This document shows, in pieces, positions 24,341-32,067 of a stretch of 64,000 bases of DNA. Under the pieces are notes generated by a model, which was not told the DNA's origin, made no database searches, and saw nothing but the letters and a program-made list of their open reading frames with translations. Origin of the DNA: JBIQKZ01 sp044464765 (GTDB lineage Bacteria; Pseudomonadota; Gammaproteobacteria; Burkholderiales; Burkholderiaceae_B); the NCBI GenBank assembly GCA_044464765.1, contig JBIQKZ010000014.1, forward strand, positions 58,012 through 122,011. Reading direction: 5' to 3'. The position numbers were made by a program, and so were the translations under genes. How positions within the stretch are numbered: position 1 is the stretch's first letter; every line of letters begins with the position of its first letter.

Positions 24341-26257
24341 ATGGATTTATCGGGGTTTATTGTCCAGTTTCTGAATGGGCTTGCCGAAGCGTCGTCGCTG
24401 TTTTTGGTGGCGGCCGGTCTGTCGCTCATTTTCGGTGTCACTCGTATCGTCAATTTCGCTCATGGTTCTTTGTACATGATCGGAATTTACATCGCATATT
24501 CCATTGTCGAATCCATTGGCCATACGCCGTTGGGTTTCTGGGCCGGCCTGATCGCGGCGGCCTTATTGGTGGGTGCGTTTGGCGCACTGATCGAAATCAT
24601 CTTGTTGCGCCGAATTTATCGCGCGCCCGAACTTTTCCAGTTGCTGGCCACCTTTGCCTTGGTGCTGGTGATTAATGACGGCACCTTATGGATCTGGGGG
24701 CCAGAAGATCTGTTGGGGCCTATTGCTCCAGGGCTGAATGGTTCCTTCCTGATTCTTGGCCGTTACTTCCCCTGGTATGACTTGGTGCTTATCTTTATTG
24801 GCCCGCTGGTGCTTGGGTTGCTCTGGCTGCTGTTGACGCGTACACGCTGGGGTACGTTGGTGCGTGCGGCCACTCAAGACCGCGAGATGCTGGGCGCGCT
24901 GGGTGTGAACCAGGCCTGGCTGTTTACCGGTGTGTTCGCCTTGGGCGCCTTCCTGGCCGGCCTGGGCGGCGCGGTGCAGATTCCCCGCATGCCGGCCAAT
25001 CTTACGCTGGACCTTAGCGTGATTGGCGATGCTTTTGTCATTGTGGTGGTGGGCGGCATGGGGTCGATTCCCGGCGCCTATGTCGCCGCCTTGCTGATTG
25101 CCGAATTGAAGGCCATGTGCATTGCCTTGGGCACGGTTACCTTTTGGGGCATCAGTTTCGCATTTCCAAAGCTAACGCTGGTTGTCGAATTCATTTTCAT
25201 GGCCATCGTGCTGATCTTTCGCCCTTGGGGGTTGTTCGGCAAGGTTACGGCGCTTAGCCGCAACTCGGCGCCGATCGAAGCGCCGCTGCGGCGCGGCACT
25301 TTCCCGTTCAAGGTGTTCGCCTTTGTGGTGGTTGTGGCCCTTGCGCTGGTGCCAACCCTCTCGGCCTGGCTGCCTTATGCGCCGGTCCTGCTGCTTGACA
25401 TCATCATTACAGCATTGTTTGCCCTAAGCCTGCATTTCATGATGGGGCCTGGCGGCATGTATTCATTCGGCCACGCCGCCTATTTTGGTTTGGGCGCGTA
25501 CGGCGCCGCCATTCTATTGCAGCACGCGGCCTTGTCGATGGGGGTGGCGATGGCGCTGGGGCCCATCATTGCCGGTATCGGCGCGCTGGTCTTTGGCTGG
25601 TTCTGTGTCAGGCTGTCGGGGGTGTATCTGGCCATGCTTACTTTGGCGTTCGCTCAGATTGTCTGGTCCATTGTGTATCAGTGGGACAGCTTTACGGGCG
25701 GCTCCAACGGCATGATAGGCATCTGGCCGGAAGCCTGGCTGGAAGGCAATAACTATTACTACTTTGCCTTGGCCGTGGTGCTGGCCTGCGCCTACCTGAT
25801 ACGACGGCTGTTGTTTTCGTCATTCGGCTACGCCATGCGCGCCAGCCGCGATTCAACATTGCGGGCTTCGGCCCTGGGGATCGACGTCAAGCGTGTGCAG
25901 TGGGTGGCCTTTGTTATATCGGGGTTGTTCGCAGGGCTGGCCGGCGTGCTGTTCGTGTTTTCCAAAGGCAGCGCCTCGCCCGAGGTTATTTCCATCGCCA
26001 AGTCGGTCGACGGTTTGATCATTGTCTTGCTGGGCGGCTTGCAAACCTTGATCGGCCCGGTGGTGGGCGCGGCAACGTTCAAGTTCCTACAGGATTATTT
26101 CATGGGCATCACGCAGTATTGGCACGCGTTGTTTGGCGGTGTTATTTTATTGCTGGTTCTGGCGTTCCCGCAGGGTATTGCCGGTTTCTTCAAGCAGTTG
26201 TTTGAGGGGGGCGCCACCCGCCGACGCATTCAGTCGACCTCGGAGAAGCTCGCATGA
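24341..26257 (+). CDS. Fused LivH-LivM ABC permease (importer 2)
   Basis: A 638-residue membrane protein in which both permeases of the importer are joined in one chain. Residues about 1-300 are LivH-like (SLIFGVTRIVNFAHGSLYMIG, TRWGTLVRAATQDREMLGALG). Residues about 320-620 are LivM-like (GPGGMYSFGHAAYFGLGAYGAAILL, FGYAMRASRDSTLRASALGID, GLAGVLFVFSKGSASPEV). The junction is a short basic loop around residues 300-325. No internal stop or frameshift exists, so the fusion is genuine as read. The 3' end overlaps the LivG gene by four bases. Confidence 0.9.
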   Translation: MDLSGFIVQFLNGLAEASSLFLVAAGLSLIFGVTRIVNFAHGSLYMIGIYIAYSIVESIGHTPLGFWAGLIAAALLVGAFGALIEIILLRRIYRAPELFQLLATFALVLVINDGTLWIWGPEDLLGPIAPGLNGSFLILGRYFPWYDLVLIFIGPLVLGLLWLLLTRTRWGTLVRAATQDREMLGALGVNQAWLFTGVFALGAFLAGLGGAVQIPRMPANLTLDLSVIGDAFVIVVVGGMGSIPGAYVAALLIAELKAMCIALGTVTFWGISFAFPKLTLVVEFIFMAIVLIFRPWGLFGKVTALSRNSAPIEAPLRRGTFPFKVFAFVVVVALALVPTLSAWLPYAPVLLLDIIITALFALSLHFMMGPGGMYSFGHAAYFGLGAYGAAILLQHAALSMGVAMALGPIIAGIGALVFGWFCVRLSGVYLAMLTLAFAQIVWSIVYQWDSFTGGSNGMIGIWPEAWLEGNNYYYFALAVVLACAYLIRRLLFSSFGYAMRASRDSTLRASALGIDVKRVQWVAFVISGLFAGLAGVLFVFSKGSASPEVISIAKSVDGLIIVLLGGLQTLIGPVVGAATFKFLQDYFMGITQYWHALFGGVILLLVLAFPQGIAGFFKQLFEGGATRRRIQSTSEKLA

Positions 26258-27033
26258 GTAGTCTGCTTGAAGTCAGGAACCTTACAAAGAAGTTCGGGGG
26301 CAACGTGGCGGTCGACGACGTCAGCTTCCAGCTTAAACGGGGCGAGCTGTTGGCCTTGATCGGGCCGAACGGCGCAGGTAAGACCACCACCTTCAATATG
26401 GTGGGCGGTCAGTTGTCGGTAACCGCCGGTTCGGTCTGGCTTGACGGTGAAGAGCTCACCGGCCGTGCGCCGCGTGACATCGCTTATATGGGCGTGGGGC
26501 GAACCTTCCAGATTGCGGCCACCTTCGCTTCGTTGACGGTGATCGAGAACGTGCAGATGGCGTTTCTGGCTCACAATCGGAAGGTGTACTCGTTTTGGCG
26601 CGCGGCGGCCGACCAGTACCGCGACCAGGCGCTTGCTCTTCTGGATCAAGTCGGCATGGCGGCGCAGGCCGATCGTGCGTGCAGCGAACTGGCCTATGGC
26701 GATGTCAAGCGGGTGGAGCTGGCCATGGGGCTGGCGAACGATCCGCGGCTGTTATTAATGGACGAACCGACTGCGGGCATGGCGCCCAAGGAACGCAATG
26801 AACTGATGGCTTTGACCAAGCATCTGGTGCACGAACGCAATATGGCGGTTTTGTTCACTGAACACAGCATGGATGTGGTGTTCGCTTATGCTGATCGGAT
26901 GTTGGTGCTGGCGCGCGGAAAGCTGATCGCCGAGGGCGGCGCCGACTATATCCGCACGCATCCCAAGGTGCAGGAAGTCTATTTTGGTTCGGGCAAGACG
27001 TTCGAGAAGAAAAAACCGGTGGCGGCGACATGA
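26254..27033 (+). CDS. LivG-type ABC ATPase (importer 2)
   Basis: A 259-residue ATPase: Walker A GPNGAGKTTTFN, Q-loop RTFQIAATFASLTV, signature-region LAYGDVKRVELAMGLA, Walker B LLLMDEPTAGMAP, H-loop FTEHSMDVVFAYADR. The ATGA overlap with the permease and again with LivF shows tight coupling. The signature LAYGDVK departs from LSGGQ, as is common in LivG. Confidence 0.9.
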   Translation: MSSLLEVRNLTKKFGGNVAVDDVSFQLKRGELLALIGPNGAGKTTTFNMVGGQLSVTAGSVWLDGEELTGRAPRDIAYMGVGRTFQIAATFASLTVIENVQMAFLAHNRKVYSFWRAAADQYRDQALALLDQVGMAAQADRACSELAYGDVKRVELAMGLANDPRLLLMDEPTAGMAPKERNELMALTKHLVHERNMAVLFTEHSMDVVFAYADRMLVLARGKLIAEGGADYIRTHPKVQEVYFGSGKTFEKKKPVAAT

Positions 27034-27779
27034 GCAAGTTTGACGATGATTCCGGGCAGCCGCTGTTGTCGGTGTCCAGGCTGAATGCCTGGTACGGCGC
27101 AGCCCACATTCTTTTCGATGTCGATCTTGACGTTCGGCGGGGCGAGGTTGTTGCGCTAATGGGGCGCAATGGCGCGGGAAAGTCCACAACGTTGAAATCG
27201 ATTATGGGGTTGATGAATAAATGGCGCGGCGATGTGCATTTCATGGGCAAGAGCATTGCCGGTCGCCAGCCTTTCGAGATCTCGCGTGCCGGCCTGGGCT
27301 TCGTGCCCGAGGATCGTCGTGTTTTTTCCGACCTTACCGTTACCGAGAATCTTGAGGTTGGACGCCAGCCTGCGCGTACTTGGCCTGATGGGGTCAAGGC
27401 GTATACGTGGACGCCCAAGACGTTGTACGAGCTTTTCCCCAACCTGGGCGCCATGCAGGATCGCAATGGCGGCTACATGAGCGGGGGCGAGCAGCAGATG
27501 CTGACGGTGGCGCGCACGCTGATGGGCAATCCGTTCTTGGTGATGCTGGATGAGCCTTCCGAGGGGGTGGCTCCGCTGATCGTGGAGCAGATGGCGAATA
27601 TGATTGTGGCGCTGAAGGAGCAGGGCGTCAGCATTTTGCTGTGCGAGCAAAACATTCATTTCGCTGAGCTGGTGTCTGACCGGGTGTATGTGCTGGAAAA
27701 GGGTCAGATTCAGTATACGGGGACGATGGAGCAGTTGGCTGAGAACGATGAGGTACGGCGGGCTTATCTTACTGTTTGA
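27030..27779 (+). CDS. LivF-type ABC ATPase (importer 2)
   Basis: A 249-residue ATPase: Walker A GRNGAGKSTTLKS, FVPEDRRVFSDLTVTENL, signature MSGGEQQMLTVARTLM, Walker B VMLDEPSEGVAP, and CEQNIHFAELVSDRVYVLEKG. Last gene of the importer 2 operon. No clear terminator follows; a repeat-bearing intergenic stretch of about 635 bp comes next. Confidence 0.9.
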   Translation: MSKFDDDSGQPLLSVSRLNAWYGAAHILFDVDLDVRRGEVVALMGRNGAGKSTTLKSIMGLMNKWRGDVHFMGKSIAGRQPFEISRAGLGFVPEDRRVFSDLTVTENLEVGRQPARTWPDGVKAYTWTPKTLYELFPNLGAMQDRNGGYMSGGEQQMLTVARTLMGNPFLVMLDEPSEGVAPLIVEQMANMIVALKEQGVSILLCEQNIHFAELVSDRVYVLEKGQIQYTGTMEQLAENDEVRRAYLTV

Positions 27780-28049
27780 GGCTGTTTTTGTTCGAGTCTT
27801 TAAGTGGGATGTGGTCCGGTGCGAGATATGCCTTGACTGGCACGGCGTGCTTTGATCCGCGTCTGCGCCGTTTCGTCGGGCGTCGGGAGAACTCGCCCTT
27901 GCCGCCTTTGGCGGCTGCGGAACTCGGACAGCTCCCGCCGACTTCCCCCGGCGAAACGACGCAGCCACGGCGCACGCCTTACGCCCGCCAAGACATATCT
28001 CGCACCGGACAACTGTGCGGCTTGAGGCATTCCGTTTAATTGCTGCACA
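27780..28049. other. GC-rich intergenic stretch, no recognised gene
   Basis: This first part of a 635-bp gap holds overlapping open frames on both strands with no recognisable domains and Arg/Pro-rich composition, so I regard them as spurious. Short local inverted segments (GCCGCCTTTGGCGGC at 27900-27914) are present. It leads into the tandem repeat at 28050. Confidence 0.4.
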
Positions 28050-28144
28050 GATGCCCGGCAAGCATTACTTAGATGGTGCTGGGTAAGCACTGAAGTGATG
28101 CTGGGCAAGAGTATCTAGGTGATGCCGACCAAGCACTGCTCGTA
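28050..28144. repeat. Degenerate tandem repeat, about four units of 22-25 bp
   Basis: Four diverged units begin GATGCCCGGCAAGCA (28050), GATGGTGCTGGGTAAGCA (28072), GATGCTGGGCAAGAG (28097) and GATGCCGACCAAGCA (28121). Each contains a GRTGC then SGGYAAGC-like core. No coding role is apparent. Confidence 0.55.
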
Positions 28145-28172
28145 TTCCAGGCAAGCGAATGTTGTCCCTCAA

Positions 28173-28337
28173 GAGACGTGTTGGAGCCAGGAGGTATTTC
28201 CGGGGCTTTGAAACCGAGCGAGCCGTAGGCGAAGGGAGCGCGCAGACGCGGACGAGCAAGGCAAAGCGGTGTTCGGCGCCGCAGGGCGACGAACAGGTTG
28301 AGGGCCCCCGAAATACCTCCTGGCTCCAACACGTCTC
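28173..28337. repeat. Element with perfect 28-bp terminal inverted repeats (MITE-like or large hairpin)
   Basis: Bases 28173-28200 and 28310-28337 are exact reverse complements over 28 bp, enclosing 109 GC-rich bases. The whole 165-bp unit could fold into one long stem or be a non-autonomous transposable element. No open frame of substance is inside and I see no clear target-site duplication. It lies just downstream of the Mo/cytochrome gene's stop. Confidence 0.7.
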
Positions 28338-28414
28338 GTCAGCGATCACCGTGAACGTCAGCGATTACTGAGATCCAATCAAGCCTTCAAGTAAGCAGGT
28401 AAGCGGGTAAGCAG

Positions 28415-31306
28415 CTAATGCGGCCCCATCTCCCGTATCTCCCTTACCTTCGCCGGCACATCCCCCCAAGCCGCCTTGTCCGGCGCAAACCTGAACCGCA
28501 TGTACTCCACCAACCGAACCATTTGCTCGTCGTTCATGCTGTCCTTGAACCCCGGCATATAGCCCATGGTGTTAAGCGCCGGATCGGCAATGCCATGCAT
28601 CAACACCTGAATCACGTTATCAGGCGAGTCACTGTGCAGATTGGAATTTAGCGCCAGCGACGGACGCGAGCCGAACAGCGGCGGTCCGCCGCGCGCATCG
28701 TGGCAGACGGCGCACGCGCCTTCGAACAGACTTTCACCGGGCAGCGTCATTGCCGTTTCGTTCGACCGGCTGGCGTCTTCCAGCAGGGCGGCCTGAAGGG
28801 CGGGGGTAGTATCGGAGACAGGCGCAGGGTTCAGGGTGCTGAGATAATGCGCGATCGCCCGCACGTCGGATTCGGGCAGTTGGGCAAGGCCTTCAACCAC
28901 CGGCGCCATCGGGCCCGCTGCCACCCCATGCAGCGAGGAGAACCCTGTGCGCAGGTACTGGAACAGATCGTTCTCGGTCCAGGCGATGGGCGCTTTGGAA
29001 AGCGTGTTCAACGGCGGGGCTTCCCAGCCGTCAACGAATCCGCCCGCCAGGAATTGATTCTTGCCCGACTTTTCCGCGCCCAAGGCATTGCGGGGCGAAT
29101 GACAGGCGGCGCAATGTCCGGCGCCTTGCACCAGGTAGGCGCCACGATTCCACAAAGTGCTTTGATCGGGGTCGGGCTGGTACGGCTCGTTGCGATGGAA
29201 GAGCATGTTCCAGCCGGCCATCAAGGGGCGAACGCTGAAGGGAAAGGCAAGCTCGGTGCGTTGAGGTTCATGGCGGGTCGCCGGTTGCGTCATCAGATAG
29301 GCATACAGCGATTGCATGTCCGCGTCGCTGATCTTGGCGAAGGCGGTGTACGGAAAGGCCGGATAAAGCTGGCGACCGTCGCGGTGGATGCCCTGGCGCA
29401 TGGCGCGTTCGAAGGCGGCATAGCTCCAGGTCCCTATCCCTGTTTCCGGGTCGGGCGTGATGTTGGTTGAGTAGACCGTGCCAAATGGGGTTTCCAAGGC
29501 TCGCCCACCGGCATTGGGCTGACCGCCGGAGGCTGTGTGGCAGACCAGGCAGTCGCCGGCAGTGGCCACCAGACGGCCTCGGCTGATCGCGCTTTGCGAA
29601 TAAACGGACGTGTCGATGTTGGCCACCGGTGCAATGGCGCTGCGCCAGGGCAGGGCGCTGACCAGTAATCCGCCCACGGTTGCGGCGATGCCGCCAAGCA
29701 GGGCGTAGGTTTTTTTCCGCCCAGAAGCTTTAGGAGCGTTGGGCTGCGCGTGTAGATTGTCGGCGTTGAACGGCGGCTCACGAAAGCGTACGCCGGTGGC
29801 GTCGTAGATCGCGTTGGCGATGGCGGCCGCGGCGGGTAACTCGGCGCTGCGGCTCCAGGCCAGCGTGGCGTTAAGGGAGGTCGCGTTTGGCGCGATGTCC
29901 ACCGTTGGAATGTCCAGGGCGGTTCCCGTTGTGTTGCGATCGGATTCGCCTCCCCAGGTATCAAAGCTGTTGGAGGCCTTTAACAGCTGTTGCGCGGCAT
30001 CGCGTATGCTTTCTTCTATTTTCGGTGTCGGGGATACCGGCGGAGCGGACTCGTCGGTATGATGGCCCACGGTCAGGCGGGTGAGGTCGATCGCGCCGGT
30101 TCGCGGATCTACCGCGACGTCGGCCACCCAAGCGGACCACGTGTGCCGCGGCGGTCCGTCGGACTGATCAATGACATGTGCGTAGGCGAATCCGCGGCCC
30201 GCGCCTGCTTGCTTGGGGGCTGAGGGTGGGTTCCAGCCTGCGCGGGTGGAGACCGAGCGGACCAGGTCGCGTCCCGCTTCGTCGGGGATTATGTCCAGGC
30301 GCGCCTGGACGGGATCCAGGCCCCGTTCGCGGCAAAGTTCGTCGAAGAATGATTCGGCCGCGAATACCTGGGCGGTGGCGGAAAGCCCCGTGTGCGTCGT
30401 TTGAAGCGCGGCATGGTCAGGGTAGTGGAAATAGGTGGGTGAAGGGGCTTGATAGCCGGGTTGAACCGTAAGATCGCTTGGATACTGGTGGACGATTCCG
30501 CACAGAAGGGCGGCCATGGATGGGCGGCGCAGCGGGTAGTCGTTGACCCGGGCGCTGCAGGCATTCGAGTCAGGAGTGACGGAGAACGTGAGCCGGGCGT
30601 ATGTGTTTTCGCCTGTGGGTTCGTCCTGGACTCTCACCGGCTTGGATGCATAGCGTGACAACAGGGCGGCATCGACAGCGGCGTCGGAGCCGTCGACGCC
30701 TTGCTGGCCGCTCGGGATAATGCGCACTGCGTGTGGCGATAGGCGGCATAGTTGGGCGATTTCCGAACGTAGATGCTCGACACCGGTGCATGCGGCCCAG
30801 ATTGTCAGGTTTTCGCCGCTATACCAGGCAATAGCCCACGCTGCTGCATGTGCCGCGTTTTCCCGCCAGGTGTAAGAGCGAACCATCCCCCGAGTGATAC
30901 TTCCATCCCCCGACGTGTCACCGCCAGAGCCGGCGGCCACGGCGCGGGGCGGACTGCTTGGCTGTGGGTCTGGCAGTTGTGCAGCATCCTTGCTTGCAGG
31001 TGCGACAGGCACTGTCCATTCGGCCTGCAGCTGCGCGCGCGCATGCAGAGCCTGCTGGGCTTGTGAGGCAACGACGCCAATGAAGTTGTTCTGGACCACA
31101 ACATCCACAACGCCTGGGACCTGAAGCGCGGGCGTTGTGTTGATGCGAGCAAGCCTGGGCCCTGTGTAGGCCGAGCCGTCCCAGCGGGGCGAAGGTGGCC
31201 GCAGGACAACGCCATGCAGTACGTTGGAAGCCGCCGGCGGCGCGATGTCGGATGTTCCTGCGCAAAGCGGCTGGGCGGTCATGCTTGAAGAGGCTGGCAG
31301 AGTCAT
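28415..31306 (-). CDS. Mo-hydroxylase-like subunit fused to triheme cytochrome c
   Basis: A 963-residue protein from ATG 31306, which overlaps the 2Fe-2S gene stop (ATGA). Residues ~1-515 resemble part of the xanthine-dehydrogenase-type molybdopterin subunit as in NicB (GVVLRPPSPRWDGS, PGVVDVVVQNNFIGVVAS, AAIANAIYDATGVRFREPPF). A membrane helix follows near 530-550 (YALLGGIAATVGGLLVSALPW), then three c-heme motifs: CLVCH (~585), CAACH (~730) and CAVCH (~864). The N-terminal GHVDLGTG-type cofactor segment is missing, and the GAGE loop carrying the catalytic Glu reads AWSR. The Mo domain may be non-catalytic, with the protein serving as membrane anchor and electron outlet. Confidence 0.78.
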   Translation of the reverse strand: MTLPASSSMTAQPLCAGTSDIAPPAASNVLHGVVLRPPSPRWDGSAYTGPRLARINTTPALQVPGVVDVVVQNNFIGVVASQAQQALHARAQLQAEWTVPVAPASKDAAQLPDPQPSSPPRAVAAGSGGDTSGDGSITRGMVRSYTWRENAAHAAAWAIAWYSGENLTIWAACTGVEHLRSEIAQLCRLSPHAVRIIPSGQQGVDGSDAAVDAALLSRYASKPVRVQDEPTGENTYARLTFSVTPDSNACSARVNDYPLRRPSMAALLCGIVHQYPSDLTVQPGYQAPSPTYFHYPDHAALQTTHTGLSATAQVFAAESFFDELCRERGLDPVQARLDIIPDEAGRDLVRSVSTRAGWNPPSAPKQAGAGRGFAYAHVIDQSDGPPRHTWSAWVADVAVDPRTGAIDLTRLTVGHHTDESAPPVSPTPKIEESIRDAAQQLLKASNSFDTWGGESDRNTTGTALDIPTVDIAPNATSLNATLAWSRSAELPAAAAIANAIYDATGVRFREPPFNADNLHAQPNAPKASGRKKTYALLGGIAATVGGLLVSALPWRSAIAPVANIDTSVYSQSAISRGRLVATAGDCLVCHTASGGQPNAGGRALETPFGTVYSTNITPDPETGIGTWSYAAFERAMRQGIHRDGRQLYPAFPYTAFAKISDADMQSLYAYLMTQPATRHEPQRTELAFPFSVRPLMAGWNMLFHRNEPYQPDPDQSTLWNRGAYLVQGAGHCAACHSPRNALGAEKSGKNQFLAGGFVDGWEAPPLNTLSKAPIAWTENDLFQYLRTGFSSLHGVAAGPMAPVVEGLAQLPESDVRAIAHYLSTLNPAPVSDTTPALQAALLEDASRSNETAMTLPGESLFEGACAVCHDARGGPPLFGSRPSLALNSNLHSDSPDNVIQVLMHGIADPALNTMGYMPGFKDSMNDEQMVRLVEYMRFRFAPDKAAWGDVPAKVREIREMGPH

Positions 31307-31779
31307 TGTTTTGCTTGTGCGGCCTGCATTGCAGCGGCCATGATTTCGACATGGGTGCCGCAACGGCAAAGATTGTATTTGAGCTCTTGGCGGATCTGCT
31401 CTTCAGTGGGATGAGGATTGCGGTTCAGTAGTGCCTGCAAGGTCATGATCATGCCATTAAGACAGTAGCCGCATTGTGCTCCCTGCTGATCGATAAACGC
31501 CTGCTGCACCGGCCCCGGGTGTTCCAGGGAACCCAGGCCTTCCAACGTGGTGATGTCGTGTCCTTCCACACCCTGTACGGGAATGACACAGGAACGCGCG
31601 GCAACGCCGTCCACCAGCACGGTGCAGGCGCCGCACTCGCCCAGCCCGCAACCGAACTTCGGGCCGTTCAGCGCCAAGTCGTTACGCAATATGTATAGCA
31701 GGGGCGTACCCGGCTCTACCTGCACCTGCCGGGCTTGCTGGTTGACGTTAAGGTTGAAGGTTTGTGAGCGACTGTTCAT
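31303..31779 (-). CDS. 2Fe-2S subunit of a molybdenum hydroxylase
   Basis: A 158-residue small subunit of the xanthine oxidase family, similar to NicA and isoquinoline 1-oxidoreductase alpha. The plant-type cluster cysteines are in GCGLGECGACTVLVDG with a fourth in RSC. The second cluster is in QCGYCLNGMIM and NLCRCGTH. It moves electrons from the Mo site to the cytochrome subunit. First gene of a minus-strand operon with the cytochrome fusion; the control region at 31780-32067 is shared with the divergent Mo subunit. Confidence 0.93.
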   Translation of the reverse strand: MNSRSQTFNLNVNQQARQVQVEPGTPLLYILRNDLALNGPKFGCGLGECGACTVLVDGVAARSCVIPVQGVEGHDITTLEGLGSLEHPGPVQQAFIDQQGAQCGYCLNGMIMTLQALLNRNPHPTEEQIRQELKYNLCRCGTHVEIMAAAMQAAQAKQ

Positions 31780-32067
31780 GGGAGATGGTCAAGCCCAAAT
31801 TAATTAAAGTGTATGCGCTTTAAATTGAAGAGTAAATACAAAGGCTCGACCCTGTGATTGAATTCCGCTACGCAAAGTATGATTCAATTTTGCCTAGATA
31901 TTGAGCAGATTGTTATGGGGTTAATACCTATGAAAAGCTCGAGCCTTCAGCTATTTTTTCTTTCTTGTTGCACGTGTTTGATGTATCGTGATAATTGAAT
32001 GTATACATAGTAGTTCGGGCCGCCTTTCCTAAACTGTCACAAGGCGTGTCAACGCCCGGTTCTTTAA
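31780..32067. promoter_or_regulatory. Divergent control region of the Mo hydroxylase genes with a MarR-like site
   Basis: A 288-bp AT-rich gap. TTAAAG (31804-31809) and CTTTAA (31818-31823) frame TGTATGCG. Read on the minus strand the core is AAGCG-CATA-CACTT, closely matching the sites at 22765-22778 and 22948-22965. It lies 24 bases before the 2Fe-2S start, a position where a bound repressor would block transcription. Confidence 0.5.

Noticed and set aside
28050..28144. CRISPR array
   Set aside because: Units are diverged with no constant repeat and unique spacer structure, and no cas genes are nearby.
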